Shown: positions 46,894 to 58,900 of the stretch, in pieces
Position numbering within the stretch: position 1 is the stretch's first letter
Layout of the letters: every line of letters begins with the position of its first letter
NCBI GenBank assembly: GCA_013076295.1
Contig: RQOL01000618.1
Location: 1,054,001 to 1,118,000, forward strand
Length of the DNA stretch: 64,000 bases
Direction of reading: 5' to 3'
Source: Sanderia malayensis
Lineage: Eukaryota > Cnidaria > Scyphozoa > Semaeostomeae > Pelagiidae
Program-made: the position numbers and the translations under genes
The notes under the pieces: model-generated
What the model was told of the DNA's origin: nothing
The model's database searches: none
What the model saw: only the letters and a program-made list of their open reading frames with translations

Positions 46894-49783
46894 GTGCTGT
46901 TTCATCATTATTGTAAGAAATCTTTTTTTGAAGGTTTGGTTTACTTATTGCTGCTGATTTGCATATCAAACAACTTCTTTACAACACCCAAAGCAGCTGT
47001 TTTGCAAGGCAGTGAAACTTATGTGGGTGTGGTTGGTAGTAATACTACATTAACATGGACATTTGCATCAAAAAATCCACCAGAGCTAGTAGAATTTGGT
47101 GTCTCATCAGATGCAAATCAGCTTTTAAAAAGCTGGAAATTAGTATGGTCAAAAGATCATTATAACATACAGAAATTACCTGTTGAAGTTGAGTCATCAG
47201 AGTATATTTTTGTGAACAATACTAATGTGAGATATGATGGAAATCGCACATTTTATTACACTATCAGCAGAATACCGCAAAATATCACAAAATATTACTT
47301 CATGTGCAGAGTAAGGGAGACTGAATGGGACGCTCCTGTTCATAAAATCGCAACTGTGAAAATTGCAGGTAGGTTTTGCTCAGCCGATTTTGCTTGTATA
47401 GTTTGTAATTATTAGCTCTGTAAGTCTCAGTAAACTCTGTGTCTTTCAATACTGTCTTGCTGCTCCATGACAGTTCAATGTAACAAGTTTATTTTGTATG
47501 CTAAATTTATCTTTATGCAGCAATACGGTTTAATTCTTTGCCAGAGAGCATACAGAATTGCTGCATTTACAGTAGATTTTAACATTAGCTGAAGAATTTT
47601 GAAGAATAATATTGCAGCGTAGGCTTATAAAGATGTTAACTATTTTATTTATTTAAATATTTTCTTTTATCTAGCAGGTTAACACCCATTATTATTATTG
47701 TTATGGGTATTATTATTATTATTTACATATGTTTATTTACTAGAACTGTGGAATGTGAATCTAACCAGTACAAGAAGTCAAGTTAGTAAGGGAGGCAAGA
47801 TACATATGAGCTGCACATCAAAAGGATTTCCAATACCTCGGGTGAATTTGTATAGAGAAGTTGACTCAAAGCTGGTGTCAATAGGCAATTCATTGCAGAA
47901 TCTGACCTACTCGATTTCAAATATCCAGCCAAAAGATGCTGGCAAGTACATTTGCACCGCAAGCAACATGGCAGGAACATTAAAATCTGCTGTTACTGTG
48001 ACAGTAACATGTGAGTATTGTTGCTTAATGCTTTTAAAAGATTAACATTCAGATTTAATTGCCCTGCTCTTGAGTTGGACAAGCTTGTGTATGATTAAAA
48101 TCAACACTGATTATTTCTCTGCTGTAATGACTGCATTTTTGTATTGTTTATCAGATATTGACCTCCTTGATGTCTCATCTAAAAGTCGATGGGCGAAGCT
48201 GAAGGAAAAGGTTTCCTTGCACTGCAGTATCATTGGCACACCGCAGCCTTCTTATTCCTGGTACAAGGGTAACAAAAAGCTCAATGAAAATGGTGACAAA
48301 CTAAACTTGCAGCCTGAACTGGATGATGATTTTGGGATGTATACATGCAAGGCTTTGAATTCAGCTGGAGAGAAAAGCATGACTTTCGACTTAAAGCACT
48401 TGTGTAAGCATTGAATCTTTCATATTCCTATATATATGCATCACAACACATAAACACAAACAATCATTGAATAATCACAACCCATAAATACAAACAGACA
48501 CACACACAATGCCGAGGCCTCTTTGTACACCAGAGATAGTAGCACTATATACAGAAATAGAATGGACTTGTTTATTCTGAGGTTTGTGCTGGAGCAATCG
48601 TCAGACAGACTATATAGGTGTAGGTAGATAGTCTCTCTAGCATGAAACTCAGAGTCATAGAGAGTCAGTCTTCTATGACTCTTGGTTTATTTGCTCTCTG
48701 CTTCCAATATGAACGTTTGTTCTCTGCTTCACTATCAATGCTTTTCAAACATTTTATGCCAGTATAGACAGCATCTATTGCATGATAAAATGAATGAAAA
48801 CCTCTGAATTGTTATCAAATTGTTATTACACATTTTTCCCTTTCTGGCAATTTTTTAAATTTACATGTTGCAAATGCATGTGTGTATATATTTTCCATGG
48901 TATATCAACATATCCTGAAGAGTGGTGTTGAGCCCAATTAGTTGAATAATAAGGAGTTATTGAGGTATCAAGTTATAAAGGTTCAAATTTAGATAAAAAA
49001 CAAATGAATTGTTCAACACATTGAGAAATTGGACTTTGCCTTACCTGCTTAATGATATCTATAAACGATATTATAAACATTCTTATTTTGAGACAGCAAT
49101 TTTATGTGATTGTTTTTCTGTCCGTACAGATAGTTTTTCTTCACAAACTAATATCTATGTCATTTTTTTCTTGCAGTTATTCTAATGGTAACGATAAAAG
49201 TGCATGCTACATCGCTTTCAAGACTTGGGGATACAAAGTCTCTGCTATGTCCGATCACTGGCAACCCTGCGGTGGACTATTCGTGGCATAAAAACAACAA
49301 AGTGTTATCGAACAAGGAGAGTTTGACAGTGACGTTGGATAAAAAGGAAAAATTTGGCAACTATTCTTGCACTGCCAAGAATGATGCCGGAATGCATACT
49401 GCCACATTCGAACTGCAAGAATTAAGTAAGTTTATGTTATTTGGCTTCATGGCAAATAATCTATCCCCTCTTAGGTGAGGTAATCGAGGTCGAACCTAAG
49501 CTTCGGAAGTCGAACACAAAGAACACACTTCTCGCGTGACCTGCCGGTCCTAACATGAAAAGGCACGAGATCTGTCATCTGTTCAGTGCTTGTGATCATG
49601 TTATCAGGTTTCTGTATTTGATTTCTTTTTTCCTTTCTAGAGCAACAGGATATCAGAACAACAACTCGAACACTTGTCAGAGATGACAAGCGTTCGTATT
49701 CGGGAAGGTGCAAAGCAGAATTGTCATTCGCTATTGCTCTTCTCGGATTCCTTTTTATTTGCATTGATAATAATTTATTTTAA
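46894..49783 (+). CDS. Secreted or membrane-anchored immunoglobulin-domain protein
   Basis: Exons 46894-47368, 47744-48010, 48155-48403, 49177-49425 and 49641-49783 join to 460 residues. Every intron is phase 1, so the middle exons are symmetrical 1-1 modules each carrying one Ig domain, the classic exon-shuffling arrangement. A hydrophobic signal segment (GLVYLLLLICI) lies near the N-terminus. Domain 1 (about 38-155) is V-like with several N-glycosylation sites but has LTWTF where the first disulfide Cys is expected; only FMCRV remains. Domains 2-4 have normal pairs: HMSCTS/YICTAS, LHCSII/YTCKAL and LLCPIT/YSCTAK. The tail has a basic linker and ends in a hydrophobic run (LSFAIALLGFLFICI) with only five residues after it, suggesting a GPI-anchor signal; a single membrane anchor is the alternative. 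Likely an adhesion or recognition protein; no orthologue assigned. Confidence 0.85.
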
Positions 49784-51417
49784 CTTTCACGATGCAAACA
49801 GTTTTGGTAGTGATGGGTGGGAGGGGTTTGATTTCCCTCGCCCCCGAGTTTAGGTTTCGGACAGATATTGCCAAATTGATAAATTTTTGGTGGTTTCAAT
49901 TCCATTAAATTATGAAAAAACTTTTAGCAGCTCTTTCGGTATCCTTGCCATCAATAGCATTCCAAATAATGCCCTGTTTACACTTCACAAACTAACCCGG
50001 GGCGAACCGACCTCTTTTGCAGGGTCAGTTTAAAGTGAGGCTAACCCGGGTTAGTTGCGTTTACACTACAAAAATCTGCCCAGGGTTAGTTTGTATAGTG
50101 TAAACAGGGTTTGATATTTAGTTCCATAAAGCACTCTATTGTTTATTTCTTTAAGCCTTGATATTTTCAGATTAATCTATATATTTACGTTCTGTTATGT
50201 GTAATATAAGTTGATATTCAATTATATTGATATTATATATTATGATAGACTTTTGTTTAAGTATTTAGATACACAAGCGTGTTGTTTTGTTTGTAGATTG
50301 CCATTAAATTGCTTTTAATAAAAGGATAAGATAACTAGTGAGACAAAGTCTCTCGTTCCCCTTCTCAGCTAAAACTCGTGTAAGAATATTTTAAAGCATA
50401 GGGTTAGGGTTTATGTTAAGGTTAGGCTGAAATATGTTATTGACATCCCACTATGCAAGCTATAAGTACCCCACCAGTTTTAGCAGCTCTACGTATCTTT
50501 AGCATTTTCGCATGTCTCAGCAGTCTAATATATTCTAGCTGTCCTGGCCTTCCAAGTTATTCTAGTTATTTTAGTTGTCTCTATGCCCTAGTTGCCCTAG
50601 ACATTGTAGCTCTCTTATATTAAATTGACATCGCCATACTAATTACTTAATGGAAAATGCATCGTGCTGAAGCAGGTAAGCCTGTACCAAGCTCCATCCC
50701 ACCCCATTTAATTGAAATTAACAAGCATGGAATGAAAATGATTGTTTTCTTAATTTCTTCATTCGCAGATGAAGAAATTTAATTCAATATAAAGAAGTGG
50801 CCAAATCACAATTGCAATCAGGTAACATATTATTAATTGCTCTTAATAATATTAAATTAATCTAGACGAATTATCTTTATTTTTGAACCAATTTCAGTAA
50901 TTACTTTACAAAAATACCTGCTATGAGTTACTGATGATACAGTGACGTGAAAATTAATTCACCAATTCGAGCTCGTGCATTTTTGACAACAGATTTTTAC
51001 TGGTTTACCCAACCTTAAGGCTTTCTTCCAAGCAAATAATTACTTTGCCATGGGTTGCATTACTGAGTTAAAGAACTATAATGCTAATTGCCAAATGTTG
51101 TAAGCTCATGTGGGTGTGACTCTATTGGGCAATGCAACAGTTCTGGGTAAATTTCGACAAAAGTTTTGAACTGCAAGGTCTTGTGTCGACTTGAACTCTT
51201 GTCAGATTTTACCGTATGCATTTGAGCTCGTTGCTTAATCAACTGCTCTACTTGCCCACCTCCACCCCCAGTTCGTTTCTTATTTTATAGAAAGCAGATT
51301 CTAATTAAAAGGTCTCGAGCTCGAATCTCATTACTGCGCATATGTTTTTTGTTCCCGGAATAATGCAACTTTTTTAATTGAAAACATTTGGAACAGAATT
51401 GTATTGTTCATGCGTGT
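49784..51417. other. intergenic region between Ig gene and foldback element
   Basis: No coding region recognised. It contains the MITE at 49972-50109, a GGTTAGGGTTTATG stretch near 50401-50430 that resembles but is not a telomeric array, and AT-rich sequence. Nothing else supported. Confidence 0.5.
49972..50109. mobile_element. MITE with CCCTGTTTACACT ends
   Basis: Exact 13-bp inverted ends CCCTGTTTACACT (49972-49984) and AGTGTAAACAGGG (50097-50109) bound a 138-bp segment. Its interior contains further inverted CTAACCCGGG/CCCGGGTTAG words. No obvious target-site duplication. Confidence 0.85.
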
Positions 51418-51783
51418 TGGAACGTTAATAATGGCCTCTGCCCATTACTTCTTTGTTCATGTTTATCTTCATTTGCATTTATCTGTGCATCTTCATTCGT
51501 GCATATTTAATTAAGGATTGTTTCCATTTTATTTTGCACTTCACTTGTTGAGTCCCTACAGACCTCAGTGGAAATTACTTTGCACCATTCCTTCATAGAA
51601 TGTCTTCACATGCATTGAATAGCTTGAATATTGTTTTACCCTGGAGATATTTTGAGCATTGATCCTGCAAAAGTTTATTGTGATTCATAAATAGTTGCAT
51701 GTCATTTTTGTTAAGCTGTGACCTAACATTGTTCCATATGACTTGTGTTGTATTTGTGGTGCCCTGTCCTTTCAGTGATTGGT

Positions 51784-51835
51784 ATAAATACCACCGCGTT
51801 TTTCAGCTCAGTCTTTCAGTCGTCGCAGTCAGAGA
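51784..51835 (+). promoter_or_regulatory. promoter-like TATA and initiator in foldback left arm
   Basis: TATAAATACCACCGCG followed about 25-30 bp later by a pyrimidine-rich CTCAGTCTTTCAGTC initiator-like sequence. The same arrangement is present inverted at 54080-54131 in the right arm, so the two would fire towards each other. Sequence match only; activity is inferred. Confidence 0.45.
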
Positions 51836-52341
51836 AGATTGGTGGTGCTGTGAGAGACGATGCAACTGGTCAACGAGAGAAAATTAATTTGCTCTGTCTA
51901 GGTCGAGTGTTCATTAGGCCGCATGTTTGCATGCTAATTGGCCTAAGTTCAACTGATCTAATTCTTCGTGGCTGTTGGAAGTTTCATCTGTTTTACTCAG
52001 CTTTATGCGGTAAGAAGATTATTTATTTTTATTCTCAACTTTGCTTTTCTCGTTCTTCAAGTCTTCGGTTAAAGCCCCACCTGGCCTAACGTAATTCATT
52101 TGAGAATGACTTATTAATTTTCTCTTGATTTCAATTATATTTCTCTTTATCCCCTGCTTGTATTTCTCGTATCACATTATTGCCTTGATTGTACCTTTGC
52201 AACATTAATCTACAAAATGGAGCACTTCACCCGCAATGAACGAAAGAGAAGATCAAGTTGATTGCAAAGATAATCTTCCATTCTTTCGATTAAAACCCTT
52301 CTGATTGATAATGTTGATTAGATTTTTTCCTTTCAAGCATG

Positions 52342-52477
52342 CAGTGAAATCTCGATAACGCGAACCAATTTGTATTGAAAGTTTTACTGGCACTTTAACT
52401 CTCTATAACTCGAACATTCCTTAACTCCAGTCATATTTATCATTTCCTTGAAGGTTTAAGTTATCGGGATTTTGCAG
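52342..52477. mobile_element. pogo/Tigger-like MITE nested in left arm
   Basis: It begins CAGTGAAATCTCGATAACGC and ends GTTATCGGGATTTTGCAG, an imperfect inverted pair. CAGT...CTCGATAAC ends with a TA target are typical of pogo/Tigger-derived elements. The mirror copy is at 53441-53577. Confidence 0.75.
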
Positions 52478-53440
52478 TAATTATTTTGATTTTTTTCAGG
52501 AGCATCAATGGTTAAAGACAAATCAAGGACGAAGACATTCTAATTTATTCTTGAAATAAAAGCGTGTTGTTTGGCTTCCTTTTGCGCCATAGTATCTGGA
52601 TTAGGTAGATAGGAATAAATAAGATTTAACTATGCAGAACGCAGCGCAGTGGGCCGCAACGACACGACGGAGAAGACAAGAAGAAGTGGAGAAGACAGGA
52701 CGAAGAAAACACGACAAAGAAATATGCCACACCCAACATAAAGTTGGTGCGCATCGAGAAAGGTAAGTTGCGGGTTGAGAGCGGGGGGGCAGTAGAAGGT
52801 GGAGTGGAGAGAAAGAAAGTGAGAAGAAGGAAAGAGAGAAGCGAGAACGTGAGCGAGAATGTGAGTGGTGGAAAGAGGGGGCTTGGCTTAAGGGGAAGGG
52901 CAGAGTGGAGGTATGGGACTAGGAAGTAATTTAGAAAGTAATTGGGCCCCTTAGTGTTTTACTATAACATTATACTATCTTATTTTCTATTCCTCCTTCC
53001 CACTGTCTACCTCCCTCTCACTCTCTTCCTTCCCTTTCTTTCTTTCCTCTCACTTTCCACTCCACTTTCTATTGCCCCCCGCTCTCAACTTACCTTTCTC
53101 GCTGCGGGCCAACTTTATTTCTTCGTCGTGTTTTCTCCACTTCTTCTTGTCTTCTCCGTCGTGTCGTTGTGGCCCACTGCGCTGCGTTCTGCATAGCTAA
53201 ATCTTATTTATTCCTATCTACCTAATCCAGATACTATGGCGCATACTTTCCTTACGTAATTACTAGCTACTTACTTCTCATGTAACTACTATTATTAGGC
53301 CTTAATCGACTTTTATAAGAAAAGAAGACAACAAAAAAGGAAGCCAAACAACACGCTTTTATTTCAAGAATAAATTAGAATGTCTTCGTCCTTGCTTTGT
53401 CTTCAATCATCGATTCTCCTGAAAAGAATGAAAATAATTA

Positions 53441-53577
53441 CAGTGAAATCCCGATAGCTTAAACCTTCAAAAAAATGATAAATATCACTTGAGTTAACAA
53501 ATTTTCGAATTATAGAGAGTTAGGAAGTGCCCGTAAAACTTTCAAGGGGATAGGTTCGAGTTATCGAGATTTTACTG
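53441..53577. mobile_element. pogo/Tigger-like MITE nested in right arm
   Basis: CAGTGAAATCCCGATAGC to TTATCGAGATTTTACTG, 137 bp. It is preceded by TA and followed by CA, i.e. a TA duplication with one change. Its presence in both arms shows that it inserted before the arms were copied. Confidence 0.8.
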
Positions 53578-54519
53578 CATGCTTAAAAGCAAAATTTTAA
53601 TCAACCTTATCAATGAAAATAAACAGAAGGGTTTTGATTATTATCTTTGTAGTCAACTTCATTTCTCTTTCGTTCATTGCGGGTGGAGTGCTCCATTTCG
53701 TAGATTAATGTTGCAAAGGTACAATCAAGGCAATGATGTGATACGAGAAATACAAAGAGGGGATATAGAGAAACATATGATTGAAATCAAGACAAAATTA
53801 ATAAATCATTCGCAAATAAATTACGTTAAGCCAACTTGGGCTTTCAAGGAAAACTTAAAGAAAAGCAAAATTGAGAGTAAAAATAAATAATCTTCTTACG
53901 GCATAAGGCTGAATAAAACAGATGAAACTTCCAACAGCCACGAAGAATTAGATGAATTGCACTTAGGCCAATTAGCATGGGAACATGCGGCCTAATGAGC
54001 ACTTGACCTAGACAGCGCAGATGAATTTTCTCTCGTTGACCAGTTGCATCGTCTCTCACAGCACCACCAATCTTCTTTGACAGCGACGACTGAAAGACTG
54101 AGCTGAAAAACGCGGTGGTATTTATACCAATCACTGAAAGGACAGGGCACCGCAAATACAAAACAAGTCATATGGAACAATGCTAGGTCACAGCTTAACA
54201 AAAATGACATGCAACTATGTATGAATAACAATACATTTTTGCAGGATCAATGCTCAAAATACCCCCAGGGTAAAACAATATTCAAGCTATTCAATGTATG
54301 TGAAGACATTCTATGAAGGAATGGTGCAAAGTAATTTCCACTGGGGGTCTGTAGGGACTCAACAAGTGCAGTGCCCGTCTACAAAATAAAATGGAAACAA
54401 TCCTTAATTAAATATGCACGAATGAAGATGCACAGATAAAGTGCAAATGAAGATAAACATGGACAAAGAAGTAATGGGCAAACGTTCCAATGAAGCGTAA
54501 TCCCGCATTTGTCCCGCGC

Positions 54520-54527
54520 TATAAATA
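54520..54527 (+). promoter_or_regulatory. ATP5F1D TATA box
   Basis: TATAAATA lies 110 bp before the ATG and only about 30 bp from the end of the foldback element, so the compact core promoter is squeezed between transposon and gene. Use as TATA box is inferred from position. Confidence 0.6.
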
Positions 54528-54636
54528 GTCTCGCAGCATGTACTTAGCTGGTCTTACTTCATGTTTCCCTTTCTCAGTGACACAGAAAGATTGCACGTTG
54601 TCCGTGTTTTACTGTTGCTGCAAATAATAGAAAAAC

Positions 54637-55414
54637 ATGTCTTCCTTTCTAATTCGATCTGTGCTCAGAACCTCAAGGCTCACAGGATTCCAAGTATTGT
54701 CTGCAACAAGAAGGGGATATGCAGATGAAGTGAGCAGTGGTGGCCTATCATTTACTTTTAGCACCCCAAGCAAGGTAAGGCCTAAACTAAATTTAGGCCC
54801 AAGGCCCACAATCATGTCTCCTTGCTTAAGCCTCACAAGACTTTGCATCGAATTTAAGCCATTATTCACTCGTATTCACTAATATTTCAGTGATGCTGAT
54901 ATCATTTAAGTCTGAAACTAATACCCCTTTTTTATACCTTCACTTCAAAATCCATGCTTGTCCAAACACAAACACAATGAACTTTTTACCTACCACATAA
55001 CTCGCCCAGACAGATTACCCTTAAATAATTCCTTTTTTCAAATCATAGGTATATTACAATGGAGAAAGTGTCTCACAAGTTGATGTACCATCAATGAGCG
55101 GTAACTTTGGTATTCTGCCTAGCCATGTTCCAATGATTGCTGTACTAAAACCTGGAGTGATAACAGTGTTTGATTCAGGAAAGGCTGAAAAATATTTTGT
55201 CAGCAGTGGCTCCATCACAGTAAACAAGGACTCCAGTGCACAGATTCTTGCAGAAGAAGCTGCACCAATGGCAGACCTTGATATAAATGCGGCAAGGCAA
55301 GGTCTCGAAGCTGCTCAAACACTTCTGTCAACTTCGACATCAGAAGCTGATAAAGCTAAAGCCATTATTGGCATAGAATTTCACGAAGCACTCATCAAGT
55401 CCTTAGAACACTGA
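54637..55414 (+). CDS. ATP5F1D: ATP synthase F1 subunit delta, mitochondrial
   Basis: Two exons, 54637-54774 and 55049-55414, give 167 residues (human precursor 168). The delta subunit is part of the F1 central stalk and with epsilon couples rotation of gamma and the c-ring to ATP synthesis in the mitochondrial inner membrane. The first 30 or so residues are basic and Ser/Arg-rich without acids (FLIRSVLRTSRL), a matrix-targeting sequence. It is followed by SGGLSFTFSTPS and the beta-sandwich block with the signature SGNFGILPSHVPMIAVLKPG and a GSITVNKDSSAQILAEEA strand. The C-terminal pair of helices ends the protein. The intron is phase 0, GT-AG. AATAAA signals lie at 55450, 55531 and 55795. 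It converges with HEATR1, whose stop codon is 525 bp away. Confidence 0.96.
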
Positions 55415-55794
55415 AGGTAATGTGAATCTTTTACTAGACTAAACCTCAATAAAACTAGTATAATCGACAAAGACAACGTTTAGATCTCAATATGATTAAC
55501 TTCTGAAATAATTAAGCTTCTAGTGTAAGAAAATAAATTTTGTAAAATATTTACCTGACCTTTTTTTCTTTAGAAATCCAAATTGATGAAAATGCTGGCG
55601 AAAAGTTATCGGATGAAAGCTTTTAGAGACTGTTGCAAAATTTTAAATTCAAAGTTTTGAAAATTGTTATTGTGTGTAAGTTGTGCTGTGATGTGCATTC
55701 TGAGATGATTAAAATGGTGCTTTGTCTTTTGTCCTTCTTGTTCAATAGAAATTAATTTCAAAATCAGTGACTTCACAATGTAGCAGTGTGCAAA

Positions 55795-55830
55795 ATAAAA
55801 GTTCAACCATTTCAAACATCATCGTTTAAT
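55795..55830. terminator. convergent polyadenylation signals of ATP5F1D (+) and HEATR1 (-)
   Basis: AATAAA on the + strand near 55795 and ATTAAA on the - strand at 55830-55825 are only about 30 bp apart. Cleavage 10-30 bp beyond each would make the two transcripts overlap at their 3' ends. An earlier + strand AATAAA at 55531 may be used instead. Confidence 0.5.
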
Positions 55831-55938
55831 TGTATGCAGCCTCATATAATGAACTAACAACTTTTTGGACACAACAACAGGCCCAAATACGGAAGAGAAT
55901 GAACAATAAAATGACTGCTAAGTACTTACAAATTACTT

Positions 55939-58900
55939 TTAAAAATACTTTTGCAAAGATTCCCCAAGAATTCCTTCCATTTGAGTAATAACAAGCTGGC
56001 ATTGTTTTTCAACTTCCATATTTTCATCTACAGGGTAAAAAATAATTGATGAATAAAACGACCAAACTTTACAGAAGCTTTAATATGCATATATTTATTG
56101 TGTTCCTCTGTGCCATTTCCTGCACATTTCTTTTCTCTAACTTACTGGTATTTGCTTGATAAGTTTGAATGTTGAAACAATTATCTCACCTTCCATGAGT
56201 TCGGCAAGAAATGGAACAGTTTCTGGCAGTAGAATCATGTAACTCTCTCCAATTTTCTTGTGAATTTGTTCCAATAATTTCAGAGCAAAAAGTCGAACCT
56301 GCGTAACACAAAATTAAAACATCAACAAAACTGAAGAATAAAATACAAAGAAATCTTGAAGCTAAAAAATTCTTACTGGCAAGTTTCTGATCAAGATTGT
56401 ACTTTCTCAATAAATCATAATGACCAAGATCAAGTACACAGTAAAAGCTCTATTAAGCCCTGTCTCTAATAGGCCCCCCTTTGTATTAAGCCCTCCCTTG
56501 TTTTGAAAATTGTGAGCAACGATTAAATTTTAATTGATTAAATCGTAAAAACACAAGTTAGTTGTACTTATTTTAGACAAATATTCATTTACTCATTAAG
56601 CCTCCCTCTCCAAAAAGATTCCTCCACTGTAACCTCAAAAATTTAATAAGCCCCCCCCCCTGTGTTTCGGGAGTCATATTGGCTTTACTTACGTGAGCAT
56701 TCTGGCTTCTGGTTTTCAAAAGGACTCGATAGTTCAACGTTTTCCAACACGATTGTTCTGAAATGTCAGCAGCAAATGATGAGACGCACGGTATCAAGTG
56801 ATTGGTAATTCTCTCGACGTACATCTTATGGCCTCCGAAGACGTTTTCGATCTAAAACCAAAGACACCGTATCATGAAGAGCCATTTACTCTACACGTTA
56901 CTGTGAGCCCTTGCACAGACAAATCTCCAATCGTTAAACATTGCACGAAATAACAGAATGGCTTGAGTTGGCGAGGTATCGAGAAATCTAGAGTCAAGCC
57001 TTAAACATGAAACAATAAAAAAGTGAAAGAAAATTGAAATTGTTGCAGCGTGAAGGAATTCAAGTGAAACGATGGTTGGTATTTTGAAGTTCAACAACAG
57101 TATGTGTCGCAGCTCAAAAGTTGTATAACGTATCATGATAAATCTTCTTATACCTGATCAACTAGAGGTTCTAGAAGATGTTTAAATCTTTCCTTGTTTA
57201 GAAAACCTTGTGCATCGTGGTCAAAACATCGTCGAAGACAGTCGAAGATGAACCTCAGCAGTAAATCTGTTTTATAGTCAACTTCTGTGTCGAATATACC
57301 ACAATCTAAAATGGCAAGGGCGGAAATTGGACATGTTTTGAAGCTATGCCTTTCAATAACAGAAGAAGAGAGAAGAACTAGTATTGAATGAAGGAAAAAG
57401 ACTGAGCATGAGCTGAAAAAATAGAAAGGATGAAAATGAAAGTGAGGAAGATAAAGATGAAGAACAGGAAAAATAGACAAACATATCTAAAGACGATGCA
57501 ATGGAATTATGACACAGACCTTCTTTTTCAGTGTAGCATTTCTTCACCAACTCAGCACAAGGCTTCAAGATGCGACCAGCAAAAAGAAGAAACAATCCCT
57601 TCAACTTATCTGCAACTGTTTCACAGAAGCGATAGAATGTCAACAATCTTTCTTTACTGGCATCAGTCGCTGTTGCCCAAATGTGTATCTAGAAAATCGT
57701 AATACTGTACCTCAGAGACTCAAAACAGAAGTGGATAGTATCAACATAAAAAGACTTGTCTTTGATCGGTACAAAACTTCAAAATTGATCGGCCAATTTC
57801 GATCCTCTTCTGGGTATAATTGTTCGTTAGGTTTTCATTTTAGTTCTCTTTCTGACGTACTACTCTGATGAGTGTCAGACGAAAAGCTTTAGTATTTATT
57901 ATGTTTCGCTATGTTTCCGATTTTCAAAGCAATAAAAAGACTTGTATGCACCTGACAATTAGACAGTACGGAGTTATCAATAGCATGTCTTGTCATCCCA
58001 GCCAAGGGGGCGATTTTGTTCCACCCACCAACAACCACATCCCTGTTTACGCAACAAACATACGTCATACCTTCAAGAACATAGGTCGGAACAGATTCTC
58101 AGACAGCTTCATCACAAGTGTACAGAATGCATTCAATACACTTCCCTCCAAGTTGAAGAGTTCTTGTTGCGATTTGCCAGCATTCAGGCTTCTAATATCC
58201 AGTGCTTTCAGAAACAACGACAGAATCCTGCCATTGTATGTCTTCGTGTCTTCCCGCGATATGTCTTCCATGCAATATTGTACGATCTCCATGAACGATT
58301 GAAAAGAATGCTGTAAGAAAAAATCAAATTAATTGAACAGCAGTCGTTACTTCAAAGTCCCGGAAAGTTCGGTTGGTTTGCTAGGATAATGCTTACAATT
58401 ATGTTATTCAAGGGAGTAGACAAACATATATTAAAATGAACACGACAAGGGATTGGATAATGCTTACAATTATGTTATTCTAGGGGGTAGACAAACATCT
58501 ACTCAAATGAACCATGTGAACCAAATGTTCAAATAAACAAGAAATAACAAATTATATGTGATATCGACGAAAAAATGTGACAATCATTACCATTTCAGAA
58601 GAAATATTCATATCCAAGACAGTCTCAAGTGCAGGTATAAAAACTCTTGGCTCAACCAATCGTGCAAAATCCTTTCGAATCGAAACAACTTTTGCTACAA
58701 TCTGAGTGCGCATCGAGTTGGCTTTCGATGAGGCCACAGGGTGACCAAACGATGTTCTCGTTAGGATGTCTAGAATGTTGGTAATATACGGACTCAAGAA
58801 TTGTGGAATTGTTTCCACCGTTTTGTGCAAAACTGTGATACCACCAAGTAGCAACAGCTCATTCCTACAAGGGAAAACAAACTCTTTTGACTTCGCCCCA

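Larger units (their letters stand above)
51418..54490. mobile_element. giant foldback element with two ~1.5 kb inverted arms
   Basis: The left arm (51418 to about 52950) is repeated in reverse complement as the right arm (about 52960 to 54490). Matching landmarks are the outer TGGAACGTT/AACGTTCCA, the TATAAATA boxes near 51784 and 54127, matching translations at 51745-52089 (+) and 54161-53844 (-), a nested pogo-like MITE at 52342-52477 and 53441-53577, and the GTAAGTTG/CAACTTAC words near 52763 and 53086. The right arm has about 95 extra bases at 53243-53335 and the left end has a short insertion near 51427. The inner part of the left arm is purine-rich (52777-52930) and of the right pyrimidine-rich. 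The spacer is only some tens of bases. No transposase frame is visible. Clear target duplications are not seen, so it could be a transposon or a local inverted duplication. Confidence 0.85.

Noticed and set aside
50401..50430. GGTTAGGGTTTATG resembling telomere repeat
   Set aside because: Only about one and a half imperfect units; no array.
51180..51330. Possible tRNA-derived sequence (GAGCTCGAATCTC-like B box)
   Set aside because: No matching A box or cloverleaf could be drawn.
51745..52089. 114-codon frame and its mirror at 54161-53844, seemingly a conserved protein pair
   Set aside because: The similarity is explained by the DNA inverted repeat; the frames contain the TATA/initiator and no domain, so they are not a gene pair.
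52744..53196. Arg/Glu-rich and Leu/Ser-rich frames in the centre of the foldback
   Set aside because: Products of purine- and pyrimidine-rich simple sequence.
57430..58316. Several + strand frames of 90-144 codons
   Set aside because: Antisense of HEATR1 exons 57520-57688 and 58071-58310, whose minus-strand reading matches the family.
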